Origin: JAICYJ01 sp963737445
GTDB taxonomy: Bacteria; Actinomycetota; Thermoleophilia; Gaiellales; JAICJC01
Reading direction: 5' to 3'
NCBI GenBank assembly: GCA_963737445.1
Contig: CAVTSO010000025.1
Span: 186,001 to 250,000 of the forward strand
Length of the DNA stretch: 64,000 nucleotides
Shown here piece after piece: positions 55,749-64,000 of the stretch. The position numbers were made by a program, and so were the translations under genes. The notes under the pieces are model-generated. The model did not search any database, had not been told where the DNA came from, and was given only the letters and a program-made list of their open reading frames with translations. Numbering within the stretch: position 1 is the first letter of the stretch; every line of letters starts with the position of its first letter.

Positions 55749-55791
55749 GGTGAGGTGCCCTCACCCGTTTGGGGGTTTCTGCTCAGAAACC
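55749..55791. promoter_or_regulatory. Two adjacent perfect inverted repeats before the first TadE/G-like gene
   Basis: GGTGAGG-TGC-CCTCACC (55749-55765) and, eight bases on, GGTTTCTG-CT-CAGAAACC (55774-55791). They lie in the divergent gap between the cyanophycinase-like gene and the TadE/G-like gene, 67 bases before the latter. They could be operators or RNA hairpins of the leader. Confidence 0.5.
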
Positions 55792-55857
55792 GCAGGTTCC
55801 GCTCGGGTCGGGGTGTCCATATGTCGACCCTGTCTCCAGATGGAGCGTTGCCTGCCC

Positions 55858-56907
55858 ATGGCTCACCACAGAGATCTCCCACAGCCAGCCGCCGACACCG
55901 TCGTGCCGAACCCGGCGCGCAGGCGCCGCGGTCAGGCGGGCCAGACGCTGCCGATGATGATGTTCTTCATGGTCTCCCTGCTGGGCGTGGCCGGGTTGGT
56001 GATCGACGTGGGTGGCTGGTACCTGCAGAAGCGGCAGGTGCAGGCGTCTGCCGACGCGAGCGCCCTGGCCGGCGCCAACCAGCTGCCGGTCGGCTGGTCG
56101 ACGGCCCAGTCGACGGCCCAGACCGAGTACACGAACAACGGCAAGGCCGGCGACAGCTCCTCCATCACCAACACCACCGACCTGGCCGCCAACGACTCGG
56201 TCACGGTCAGCGCATCGCGGGTCGCGCCGGGCTACCTGACGCGCGTGTTCGGACTGTCCGGCGTCACCGTCTCGGGCAGCGCCACCGCGACGATCGAAAG
56301 CGTGGTCGGCTACGCGTCGACCGGTAACGTGATGCCGTGGGGCATCATGCGTGGCTCCTACACGGTCGGATCGTCGTACTCCATGAAAATCGCGAACGAC
56401 GGCTCATCGCAGTCGGGCGCGCTCGACATCCCCTACGAGGGCGGCTGCAGCGGCTCCAGCGGCAGCAACGACTACCGCCAGCTGATCAACGGCAGCGAGA
56501 TCGCGTGCCCACTCACCGTCGGCGAGACGCTTGGCCTGCAGTCAGGCTCGATCCCCGGCCCCACCTCGCAGGGCATCACCGACCGCATCCCCAACTTCCA
56601 GTCCCCCGACCAGATCGTCACGGTCGGCGCCAACGGCACCGCCACCATCCTGAACAGCAACTCCAAGCAGCTGGTGCTGATCCCGATCATCGAGAACACC
56701 GACGGCACCACCAACTGGACGGGCGGGTCGATGCACGTACGCGTCGTCGGGTTCGCCTGGTTCGTGATCACCAGCGTCACCGGCAACGGCCAGAAGGTCA
56801 CCGTGACCGGCGAGTTCGTCAGCATCGCGTCCTCCGACGGCAACGCCACGCTCGGCGCCTACACCGGGCTACCGGGCGGCGCCACCTCCGTCGAGCTCAC
56901 CAAGTAA
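55858..56907 (+). CDS. TadE/G-like pilus-assembly protein, first copy
   Basis: A 349-residue protein. The N-terminal 'RRRGQAGQTLPMMMFFMVSL' leads into one transmembrane helix and 'QKRQVQASADASALAGANQL', the hallmark of the putative Flp pilus assembly TadE/G-like domain. The large outer part is rich in Ser, Thr, Gly and Asn with little else to identify. ATG 55858 is preferred because the second copy starts at the same relative place; ATG 55840 is possible. It precedes an ECF sigma factor gene. Confidence 0.8.
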   Translation: MAHHRDLPQPAADTVVPNPARRRRGQAGQTLPMMMFFMVSLLGVAGLVIDVGGWYLQKRQVQASADASALAGANQLPVGWSTAQSTAQTEYTNNGKAGDSSSITNTTDLAANDSVTVSASRVAPGYLTRVFGLSGVTVSGSATATIESVVGYASTGNVMPWGIMRGSYTVGSSYSMKIANDGSSQSGALDIPYEGGCSGSSGSNDYRQLINGSEIACPLTVGETLGLQSGSIPGPTSQGITDRIPNFQSPDQIVTVGANGTATILNSNSKQLVLIPIIENTDGTTNWTGGSMHVRVVGFAWFVITSVTGNGQKVTVTGEFVSIASSDGNATLGAYTGLPGGATSVELTK

Positions 56908-56974
56908 CATGACCACCCGAGCCGGCGCGGTAGCCGGTGCGGCGCGATCAACACGACTCGGGGTGGGCAACTGA

Positions 56975-57591
56975 TTGGATGACCGTCGGGTCAGGTTGGA
57001 TGAGTTGGCGTTCCAGGCAGCGCTGGCGGCTGCCCGGCTGGGTGAGGAGTGGGCGGTGGCGTCGCTGTGGCGTGACCTGCATCCGCGGATCCTGCGGTAC
57101 CTGCGTGTTGCCGTCGGCGACTCCGATGCGGAGGATCTCGCCTCGGATGTGTGGCTGGAGGTGGGGCGGGGGCTGGGACGCTTCGACGGAGATGCGTCCG
57201 CGTTCAGGGCCTGGGTGTTCACGATCGCGCGGCGACGCGTGATCGATGCGGGGCGAAGGTCCAGCGCCGCCGAACGGATCCGATGTCGCCACAGCAGATC
57301 GATCGCGGCTGCGACGACGCGCCCGGCGAACTTGAGGCACGGCTGGCCCTGGATGCCGCGCTCAGGCGTGTCGCGCGGCTACCACGCGATCAGGCCGAGG
57401 TGGTGGCGTTGCGGGTGCTGGCCGGGCTCAGTGCCGAGCAAGTCGGCGAGATCGTGGGGAAGCGTGCGGGCGCCGTGCGCGTGCTGCAGCATCGGGCCTT
57501 GCGGCGGTTGGCGAACGACCTTGCGGCGGAGGGTGTAACACGGCAGACGGGAGCGGCGATCTTCGGTGTGGATGAGCCACTCACCGCGTGA
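56975..57591 (+). CDS. ECF-type RNA polymerase sigma factor (one frameshift)
   Basis: About 205 residues. Region 2 is 'LHPRILRYLRVAVGDSDAED' and 'GDASAFRAWVFTIARRRVID'; region 4 is 'RLPRDQAEVVALRVLAGLSA' and 'VGKRAGAVRVLQHRALRRL'. The frame changes once near 57280, between the two regions. Start is uncertain: TTG 56975 and a TTG 21 bases later are both possible, and no ATG is in place. It ends one base before the membrane partner gene. Confidence 0.82.
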
Positions 57592-57592
57592 T

Positions 57593-58342
57593 ATGAGAAG
57601 CGATCGTGTCCTCGACGGCCTCGCGGTCGGCGGCGGTGCCGAGTCGCTCGCGTCTCTGATGGACGCGTTACGGGTATCCGGCCTGGATCACGAGCTCTGG
57701 GATCAGGCGCAGTCGGTGGCGGCATTCACAGCGGCGCTCGGCGCTGCTGACACTGTTGATCGCCCGAGGAGGGGTCCCGTGAGATCTCGTCGTTCCCGTT
57801 TCGCTCTGAGCCTGGCGCTGTCCGGCGCCGCACTGGTCGCAACCAGCGGCCTGGCCTACGCCGGCGCGCTGCCCGGCGCCGCACAGGACACCGCCAAGGG
57901 GGTGCTGGCCGGCCTCGGTGTGACCGTGCCCGGACCCAACCAGCATGCCGGGACGCATCCCGACACCCGCGGACACTCCGCCGCCGCACCCGGCCACGCC
58001 GCGACCGCCGGCACCGGTACGGACGCAACCGGTGACACCGGCTCTCGCAAGGGCAAGGGAGCCACTATCCCGAACCTGGCGCGGACAACGACCGCGACCG
58101 GCCGTGATAAGGGCGCGATCATCTCAACCGCTGCCAGCGGCGGGAAGAGCCACGCCGGGAATCCTGCCGGCCAGACGAGCGCCCACCAGTCGGCGGGTAC
58201 CTCCGATCAGGGCGGAACCGGTACGGCCGACGGCGCCAGCGGTGGACACGACAGCCACGGATCGTCGACGGCACAAGCCGCCAGCGACGGTCACAGCAGC
58301 GCTGGTTCCGGCAACGCCGGAAGCCAGCAGGCCGCTCGCTAG
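57593..58342 (+). CDS. Membrane protein partner of the ECF sigma factor, low-complexity outer domain
   Basis: A 249-residue protein from ATG 57593. A cytoplasmic N-terminus of about 70 residues ('ASLMDALRVSGLDHELWDQA') precedes one transmembrane helix ('FALSLALSGAALVATSGLAY'). The remaining 150 residues are Gly, Thr, Ala, His and Ser-rich with repeated 'GHA', 'SGG' and 'GHDSHGSS'-like units. Position and layout suit an anti-sigma factor that senses the envelope, but no zinc-binding HxxxCxxC motif is present. Confidence 0.65.
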   Translation: MRSDRVLDGLAVGGGAESLASLMDALRVSGLDHELWDQAQSVAAFTAALGAADTVDRPRRGPVRSRRSRFALSLALSGAALVATSGLAYAGALPGAAQDTAKGVLAGLGVTVPGPNQHAGTHPDTRGHSAAAPGHAATAGTGTDATGDTGSRKGKGATIPNLARTTTATGRDKGAIISTAASGGKSHAGNPAGQTSAHQSAGTSDQGGTGTADGASGGHDSHGSSTAQAASDGHSSAGSGNAGSQQAAR

Positions 58343-58526
58343 CCAGGACGGGCCCATCCCCGGTCGCGGCAGGGGGGCGCGCCGGGGGTGGGCCTGGAAC
58401 GACGCTGCGGGGCGGCCACGTCGGCGGGCTCACCTGAAGGGGGGATCTTGCCGCTGGCAGCGCAGGATGTGGTCGGTTTGAGGGTCTTGTCACATACAGG
58501 ACACCTCTCAGATCGACCCAAGGATC

Positions 58527-59574
58527 ATGGCCCCCCACCACACATCCCTCGAGGCAACCGCAGGCGCCGCGCGGGTGCGCCCGCGCGTGTCGGGTCGCCG
58601 CGACGGCCAGGCCGGCCAGACGCTGCCGTTGTTCGTGGTGTTCCTGGTCGTCCTGCTGGGGATGTGCGCGCTCGCGATCGATGTGGGGTTCTGGGCGCAG
58701 GGCAAGCGCGCGGCTCAGAACTCGGCCGATGCGTCCGCGCTTGCCGGTGCGGCGTTTCTGGGAGTCAACTGGTCGACCGCGCAGACGAACGCGTCATCGG
58801 AGTTCACGAAGAACATGGCGAGCGGCGATACCGCGACGTACACGCAGGGCACGACGTACATCCCCGGCGACACGATCCAGGTGACGGTGAACCGTCAGGC
58901 CCAGACCTTCTTCGCCAAGATCTTCGGCAAGACCAGCGTCAACCTCGCCGCGACCGCCAAGGCGACGATGGTGCAAAACGGCGGCGGGGCATTGCCGTGG
59001 GCGGTGATGAACAACCCGTACGTGCCAGGGAACACCTACCAGATCTACACCGATAACAGCGGTCCCAACAACGGGGCGGTGCGGCTGCCGGCCTGGGATA
59101 CGGCCACATCAGCATGCACGACCGGAAACGTCAACGGCCTCGGCGGTGCGTCGCTGTACCAGGCGCAGATCACCGGCGGCGTCGTCACCACCTGCGCGAT
59201 CATCGGTCAACCAGGTGATCGACACCAAAACCGGCAACAACACCGGCCCCACCTCGGCCGGCATCGACGCTCGCTGCAGCCCGCTGCAGGCGCCAAGCAC
59301 GATCGCCACGTTCGGCAGCAGCGTCACCCTCCTTCAACCCAACAGCTGCCAGCTGGTGCTGCTGCCCGTCGTCATCAACAACCAGGACGGGTCGAACAAC
59401 TGGCCCGGCCAGGGAGCCGGCCAGGTCAAGGTCGTCAGCTTCTCGTGGTGGATCCTGAAGGACTACACCAACGGCGGCAAGGTCGTCGACGCCGTCTACG
59501 TGGGCCCGGCGCAGACCGATCCCAGCCTCGGCAACACCCTGCCGCCGGCGTACGTCCCGCAGCTCACCGGGTAG
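58527..59574 (+). CDS. TadE/G-like pilus-assembly protein, second copy (one frameshift)
   Basis: About 348 residues. 'GRRDGQAGQTLPLFVVFLVV' and 'QGKRAAQNSADASALAGAAF' repeat the N-terminal signature of the first copy, and the spacing and outer-domain style ('GGALPWAVMNNPYVPGNTYQ', 'QLVLLPVVINNQDGSNNWPG') show that the two are paralogues. The frame shifts by one base near 59205. The two copies enclose the sigma/anti-sigma pair. Confidence 0.8.
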
Positions 59575-59583
59575 GCTCGCAGG

Positions 59584-59605
59584 GCGGGAACTTTCAAGTC
59601 CCCGC
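59584..59605 (+). terminator. Hairpin after the second TadE/G-like gene
   Basis: GCGGGAACTT-TC-AAGTCCCCGC, ten-base arms with one mismatch and a two-base loop, ten bases after the stop. It could terminate the TadE/G-like gene or act as an operator for the lipoprotein gene 16 bases downstream. Confidence 0.45.
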
Positions 59606-59620
59606 AATCGACAAACCGTT

Positions 59621-60073
59621 ATGGCGCTGCGACCACGCCCCACCAAGAACAGCGCGTGGATACTGGTAGTTACGTTCGCGCTGATCGCAGGGTGCGGTTC
59701 TGGAACCGCGTTCGCTCCAAATGGCACCCAGCTCGAGGCCACGCCAACCGGGAACTTCGTCCTCTACGTCAGCGATCAGAGCTTCGAGCTCGGCCACGTC
59801 GACATCACCATCCGGATCGACGGCAAGGTCGCGGTCAGTGATCGCTTTGCCGTCGGCAACGAGCACAACTGGCGGCAGTACCGATTCCAGCTCGATCCGG
59901 GCGTGCATCATCTCACCGCGATCTCACACCAGGGACGCGCCCGGCTTGCAAGCACCTTCCGCATGAAGGAGAAGCTGAACGGAGTGGTCGACTACTGGTA
60001 CGCACCGGGCAACCCCGGCGGCCGCCGGCAGCTCACGTTCCATCACACCCCCGGCCAGATCGCCTTCGCCTGA
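59621..60073 (+). CDS. Small lipoprotein
   Basis: A 150-residue protein with a signal peptide and lipobox ('VVTFALIAGCGSG'). The mature part has regular beta-strand pattern ('NFVLYVSDQSFELGHVDITI', 'RQYRFQLDPGVHHLTAISHQ'), suggesting an immunoglobulin-like or carbohydrate-binding sandwich. No family recognised. It follows the TadE/G-like genes and may be an envelope accessory of that set. Confidence 0.7.
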   Translation: MALRPRPTKNSAWILVVTFALIAGCGSGTAFAPNGTQLEATPTGNFVLYVSDQSFELGHVDITIRIDGKVAVSDRFAVGNEHNWRQYRFQLDPGVHHLTAISHQGRARLASTFRMKEKLNGVVDYWYAPGNPGGRRQLTFHHTPGQIAFA

Positions 60074-60492
60074 GCGACGGTGCGCCCCGGCGGCGTGACC
60101 GTGCGTCGCCAGGGCGTGGACCACGACGTCCGAGGTAAACGTTGATCGCGCTCCAATCGGATCCGGCGGTCCAGACCAGTCGCCGGTATGCGGCTTCACG
60201 ACTGGGATGCGAGCAGCCCGGGTTTCCCGCGCGGCAAACCAATACATCCCTAACAACTTGACACTCCGGCGCGGCCGTGGCAGGGCGCCGACCGGGGTTG
60301 GCACACCCCTCGTACTGAGACGGCAAAATCAGCGACGGCGCCGGTTGCCGATCGGTGGCGGACGGACCCGAACGGCACGCCACCTCACGTTCACGTCTCT
60401 GATCCACCGCTGATTAGTGGTTTCAAACGGCTTGATCGCTGGTCGCGATCGCCGCCGGATGGACGCTCAAGCGACGTGACGTCTGAGTCCCG
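60074..60492. other. Gap without a recognisable gene
   Basis: Convergent intergenic region between the lipoprotein and the first Asp-box protein. Frames on both strands are open but show no coding pattern, and no strong hairpin or repeat was noticed. Confidence 0.4.
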
Positions 60493-61884
60493 TTATTGCC
60501 CCCTGGTGTACCAGCTGCCGCCGGGGCCGACGTAGCTCGTACCTTCGCTCCAGATCACGTAGTTGACGCCGGACGGTGCCGTCTCCATCTCGAAGTAGTC
60601 ACCGTACGGGAACGCGTAACCGGCGGCCGTCTTGTACGGCGCGCCCGACCCGAGGTCTGACAGCCGCACCGCGGTCGACCAGGCTCCGCCGCCGTTGGTG
60701 GTGCGTGTGTACCAAGTGTTGTATGCGCTCGAGCCGTTCCTGTTGTCTTGCCACGCAACGCGGAAGTCGCCGGCGGTCGGCCCATGGGAGACGACGGGGA
60801 ACCCGCTATCTCCGAGACCGTTCAGCTGCTGCCGCGCGCTCCAGGTTGCACCGTCGGTGGATGTGCGTACGTACAACCCCTTCGGCGCTCCCGCCGTGGT
60901 GTTGAGCGTGTAGGCGACCAGCACCTTGCCGGCCGAGTCGACCGAGAGCATCGCCTGCGGTCCCAGGAAGTCGTTCGTGCAGCCGTTGGACGTGCAGGCC
61001 GGCTGCTGCTCGGATGTGTCGATGAAGGTCGTCGTCCACGACGTTCCGCCGTTGGTGGAGCGGAGCACCGCCAGCTTCACCTGGCCGGTGGCGCTCTGGT
61101 TCTCGGCGCTCTCGGAGAAGTAGATCGAGCCGTTGGGAGCAACGGTGCCGCCCTCGGCGAACCAGTAGAGGGAGTCGCTGTTGGTCTTGACCCGGGTGCC
61201 CCAGGTCGCGCCGAAGTCGTGCGAGGCGACCACATAGCTGTCGCTCGAGTTGAAGGCGATGTAGACGTCCTTGCCGGTCGGCGATATCGCGAGGATCGGC
61301 TTGTCGCTGAAGCTGAGGGACTTGCCCTCAACCGACTTTGGCTTTGACCAGGTCGCCCCGTGATTGGTCGACTTCGAGAACACCACGCCCGGCTGGTAGT
61401 CGTTCAGCCACGCCGCATACAAGGTGCCGTCGCTGGCCACGGCCAGCTGCGGATCGTTCTGCGCCTTCACGCTCTTGCACGCACAGATGTACGTGTCTGG
61501 GCCCCAAGTGGCCCCGCCGTCGCTCGAGGCGCGCACGATGATTGCTGGATCCGAACACGAGGCGCAGGCCTTTGGCCCGCCGTAGCGCGTGGTCGCCTGG
61601 TAGACGTACGACGAACTGGGATCGACCCCGATCGCGGGCTCCCAGTCATCACCGGTGCTCCACAGACGCTCCGAGTCGAATCCCGTCGGCGCCGCCGCGG
61701 CCTGCACCTTCAGCTGACGAACCGTGCCATGGAAGGCTGCGATCCGCGCCCCCGCCACGTCCTTGTCCGGATCTCCCTTGCCGTCGTGCTCCTCACTGCT
61801 GCGCCCCAACCCGACGATCAGAGCCGCCACCACGACCACCACCACGACCACGATCCCCACCAGCAACAATCGTCTCTGCAGCAT
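60493..61884 (-). CDS. Membrane-anchored Asp-box (BNR repeat) protein, first copy
   Basis: A 463-residue protein from ATG 61884. A signal-anchor of almost pure Val ('LLVGIVVVVVVVVAALIVGL') is followed by a six-bladed propeller with Asp-box motifs: 'SSDGGATWG', 'STNHGATWS', 'SHDFGATWG', 'STNGGTSWT', 'STDGATWS' and 'TTNGGGAWS'. A pair of CxC/CxxC Cys motifs lies near residue 110. The sialidase Arg triad was not identified, so a binding or structural role on the surface is as likely as glycosidase activity. GGAGG precedes the start. Confidence 0.82.
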   Translation of the reverse strand: MLQRRLLLVGIVVVVVVVVAALIVGLGRSSEEHDGKGDPDKDVAGARIAAFHGTVRQLKVQAAAAPTGFDSERLWSTGDDWEPAIGVDPSSSYVYQATTRYGGPKACASCSDPAIIVRASSDGGATWGPDTYICACKSVKAQNDPQLAVASDGTLYAAWLNDYQPGVVFSKSTNHGATWSKPKSVEGKSLSFSDKPILAISPTGKDVYIAFNSSDSYVVASHDFGATWGTRVKTNSDSLYWFAEGGTVAPNGSIYFSESAENQSATGQVKLAVLRSTNGGTSWTTTFIDTSEQQPACTSNGCTNDFLGPQAMLSVDSAGKVLVAYTLNTTAGAPKGLYVRTSTDGATWSARQQLNGLGDSGFPVVSHGPTAGDFRVAWQDNRNGSSAYNTWYTRTTNGGGAWSTAVRLSDLGSGAPYKTAAGYAFPYGDYFEMETAPSGVNYVIWSEGTSYVGPGGSWYTRGQ

Positions 61885-61916
61885 CTTGCCTTGCCTCCCC
61901 AGACCGGTTGAGGGAC

Positions 61917-63185
61917 TCAGTTCTGTCGGTTCGCCCAGATGTCTCCGTGCACCTGGCCGGTGTCGCCTTCGCCCATCACCGCCACGGCCTTGCCGGCGGA
62001 GTTGATGGCGACCGTGTCGTAGTCGCCATACGGCGAGCCGAAGCCGGCTGGTGTCTTGTAGGACGCACCGGAGGTCGCGTCCGACACCTTTGCATCGGCG
62101 GTCCAGGTGGCACCGCCGTCGGCGGATTGGCGCTCCCAAACGTTCCAGCCACCACCGCGGTTGTCCATCCAGGTGATCACGAACTGGCCCGCTGCCTTGC
62201 CTGCGGCGGCAACCTGGGTGGCGTCCGCCCCGCCCGCTGAGGTCGTCATCTCGACCCGGGCGCTCCAGGTGGCACCCGAATCGGCCGAGCGGCGCACGTA
62301 CACCTTGCCGTTCGCGCCCACGCTGATCGACCCGCTGTATAGGAGCACCAGCGTACCGGCAGCATCAGAAGCGACCGTGGTCACCGACGAGGTCGCGAAC
62401 GTTGCCCCGGTGTTGAGCGTATCCGCCACCGTTCGCTGCCATGTGCCCCCGCCGTTCGTGGAGCGGAACGCGACGATGTTGATAGGCCCAGTGAGCTTTG
62501 TGCTGTTGCCCTTCTCGGGATACTCCGACCCGACCATCACGGCCGTCCCGTTCGGGAGCACCGTGCCGCCGTTCGGGTAGTAGTAGATGTTCGACTCGTT
62601 CGTGATCCGTACCGGCGTCGAGAAGGTGAGACCTGCGTCGTGCGACGAGGTGGCGTCGATGTTGCCGTGCGACGCCCACATCACGTAGATGTCCTGTCCG
62701 TTGGCGCTGGTGGTCATCCACGGCTTGTCACCCCAGGTGCCGACGGAGATCTTGATCGGCGTCGACCAGGTGGCCGCGTGGTCGGTCGACCGGGTGAATG
62801 AGATGTGGTTTCCCTGCATGAAGGTCGCGTACACGGCGCCGGTGCTCGACGTCGCCAGCGTGATGTCGTACTCCCCCTTCCCGCAATTCGGGCAAAGTGG
62901 CTCGACCGCGCCCCACGTCGATCCGCCGTCGGTTGACGTCCGCGTGCTGATGGTGATGCTGGGGCCCGAGTACTGCATCCAGGCGGCATAGACGTACGGC
63001 GCCGACGGATCGGCGGCGATCGCCGGCTCCCACCCGTCACCCGTCGCCGGCGAGGAGATGATCGACTCCCCCTGCCAGGTAATTGGCGCGGCGCGTACTC
63101 CCGCCACTCCCACCGTCAACGCGATCACGGTCACCGCAAATGCCGCACAAACGGTCATGCCAACGCGAAACGTGGATCCCGACAC
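61917..63185 (-). CDS. Secreted Asp-box (BNR repeat) protein, second copy
   Basis: A 422-residue protein with a cleavable-type signal peptide ('VIALTVGVAGVRAA'). It carries six Asp-box-like motifs ('STDGGSTWG', 'STDHAATWS', 'SHDAGLTFS', 'STNGGGTWQ', 'SADSGATWS', 'SADGGATWT'). It shares an overall plan with the gene 32 bases downstream, including 'GDDWEPAI/GDGWEPAI' after the signal region and 'GSPYGDYD/AFPYGDYF' near the end, so the pair arose by duplication. One is anchored and one probably released. Confidence 0.82.
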   Translation of the reverse strand: MSGSTFRVGMTVCAAFAVTVIALTVGVAGVRAAPITWQGESIISSPATGDGWEPAIAADPSAPYVYAAWMQYSGPSITISTRTSTDGGSTWGAVEPLCPNCGKGEYDITLATSSTGAVYATFMQGNHISFTRSTDHAATWSTPIKISVGTWGDKPWMTTSANGQDIYVMWASHGNIDATSSHDAGLTFSTPVRITNESNIYYYPNGGTVLPNGTAVMVGSEYPEKGNSTKLTGPINIVAFRSTNGGGTWQRTVADTLNTGATFATSSVTTVASDAAGTLVLLYSGSISVGANGKVYVRRSADSGATWSARVEMTTSAGGADATQVAAAGKAAGQFVITWMDNRGGGWNVWERQSADGGATWTADAKVSDATSGASYKTPAGFGSPYGDYDTVAINSAGKAVAVMGEGDTGQVHGDIWANRQN

Positions 63186-63280
63186 CGGAGGCTCCTTATC
63201 GTGGGATGGCGGCGCATAACGTATAAACCCCCAAACGTTCTGTCAAACCGAATCCGGCGTGTGGACGCGTACACGGAGCG

Positions 63281-64000
63281 TTATCTGCTGGCCTTGCCCA
63301 GTGCGCCGGCGAGCTCGTCGATGTCGGAGCTGTCGTTGTAGGCGTGAAGGGACACGCGGATGCCGCCCCCTCTCGAGCTGACCACGATCTGATGCTCTTC
63401 AGCGAGGCAAGCCTGGATCGCCGGTGCCGCGAGCGTGGGATGACGCAGCGAGACGATGTGATGGCTCGCCGCGGGCGCGTCGAGATCTCGGAATGGCGTC
63501 CAGCCGTGAGATACCGTCGCGGCTACGAGTTCGTGCGCGAGTGCATCGGCATGTCGGGTGAGCGCCGGAAAGCCGACTCCGGTCAACAGCTGGATCGAGG
63601 TGCTCAGCCCGGCGGCCGAGCTGTAGGCGATCGTTGAGAGTTCGAACCGTCGCGCGCCGGTTGCGAGCGCCAGCGTCGTGGGGTCGAACTGGAAGGGATG
63701 CTCGGTGCTCTTCCAGCCGACGATCGGCGGCACGGCCTGCAGCAACTCGTCGGCGGCCACCAGCAGCGCGACGCCGCCATGCGTCGACAGCCATTTGTAC
63801 CCGCTGCAAACGAGCGCGTCAGCAGACCACGAACGCTGGCTCACTTCCATCGCTCCAGCCATCTGCGTGACGTCGACGATGACACGCGCCCCCACCGCGT
63901 GCGCACGCCGAACGACCTCGCCGACATCGACCAGCGAACCGGTGGCGAACTGAACCGCACTGAAGCAGACCGCAGTGGTGCCGCTCTGCATGCCGTCGAC
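63281..64000 (-). CDS. Class V aminotransferase-fold PLP enzyme (N-terminus outside window)
   Basis: The C-terminal 240 residues of an aminotransferase V-type enzyme. 'ARVIVDVTQMAGAMEVS' has the Asp that pairs with the PLP nitrogen, 'ADALVCSGYKWLSTHGGVAL' the Schiff-base Lys, and the small domain ends 'GGGIRVSLHAYNDSSDIDEL'. The frame stays open to the right edge, so the true start lies beyond it. Cysteine desulfurase, isopenicillin-epimerase-like and kynureninase-like enzymes share these marks. Confidence 0.85.
   Translation of the reverse strand, partial: VDGMQSGTTAVCFSAVQFATGSLVDVGEVVRRAHAVGARVIVDVTQMAGAMEVSQRSWSADALVCSGYKWLSTHGGVALLVAADELLQAVPPIVGWKSTEHPFQFDPTTLALATGARRFELSTIAYSSAAGLSTSIQLLTGVGFPALTRHADALAHELVAATVSHGWTPFRDLDAPAASHHIVSLRHPTLAAPAIQACLAEEHQIVVSSRGGGIRVSLHAYNDSSDIDELAGALGKASR

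Noticed and set aside
55725..55800. A cyclic-di-GMP riboswitch before the TadE/G-like gene
   Set aside because: AGGGCAAAGG recalls part of the GEMM core, but the second conserved half and the three-way junction could not be built.

Overview
The window is high-GC DNA (roughly two thirds G+C by eye) with dense, often overlapping genes (many ATGA and GTGA junctions), frequent GTG and TTG starts, and several genes whose -10 box sits only 6-9 bases before the start codon (leaderless-type starts). An actinobacterium is likely. The mix of LLM-class flavin oxidoreductases, sugar-acid operons, a TadE/G-like secretion gene set and tRNA-Arg-like integration scars would fit a soil Thermoleophilia-type lineage, but that placement is inference. 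Many conserved genes are interrupted by single-base frame changes while their catalytic motifs stay intact. This looks like uncorrected long-read indels rather than gene decay, so such genes are annotated as one CDS with the shift noted.

Layout. 1-4.7 kb: the 3'-truncated end of a giant sensor histidine kinase with seven tandem GAF domains, then a lipoprotein. 4.75-15.9 kb: an arsenic-resistance island starting beside an intact tRNA-Val and ending at an inverted copy of a tRNA 5' half. It is built of modules, each led by its own arsR: arsR-arsN-like GNAT-arsC; arsR-GAPDH-arsJ; arsR (leftward) back to back with arsR-arsM; osmC and an aquaporin (leftward); arsR-acr3. Together these could reduce arsenate, export arsenite, make and export an arseno-phosphoglycerate, methylate arsenite and acetylate organoarsenicals. 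16-18.5 kb: a PadR pair, then a gene-poor stretch with two direct copies of a tRNA 3' end (integration scars). 18.6-29.8 kb: mixed metabolic genes (two LLM oxidoreductases, SDR, TetR/SnoaL pair, FMN reductase, DNA glycosylase, HAD phosphatase, secreted GH114-like protein, OsmC, hydroxyacyl-CoA-type dehydrogenase). 29.8-31.8 kb: ftsH.

31.8-51.7 kb: a sugar-acid catabolic block. A seven-gene leftward operon (LacI regulator, nucleotidyltransferase-like protein, SDR, aldose-epimerase-like, SMP-30 lactonase, FAD oxidoreductase, IlvD/Edd dehydratase) is divergent from another SDR. A second rightward run carries an M20 peptidase, MBL-fold protein, galactonate-dehydratase-like enolase and a fucose/arabinose-isomerase-like protein. 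A permease-phosphoesterase pair, a RraA-like aldolase and a UxuA mannonate dehydratase follow. The same operator, CTTGATCGTTCAAG or a close variant, occurs at four promoters in this block, which suggests one LacI-controlled regulon.

51.8-64 kb: cell-surface and secreted functions: DUF1003 and DUF302 proteins, a secreted phosphoesterase, a cyanophycinase-like double-domain protein, two TadE/G-like proteins enclosing an ECF sigma factor and a membrane partner, a lipoprotein, two secreted proteins with Asp-box repeats, and the 3' part of a class V aminotransferase.
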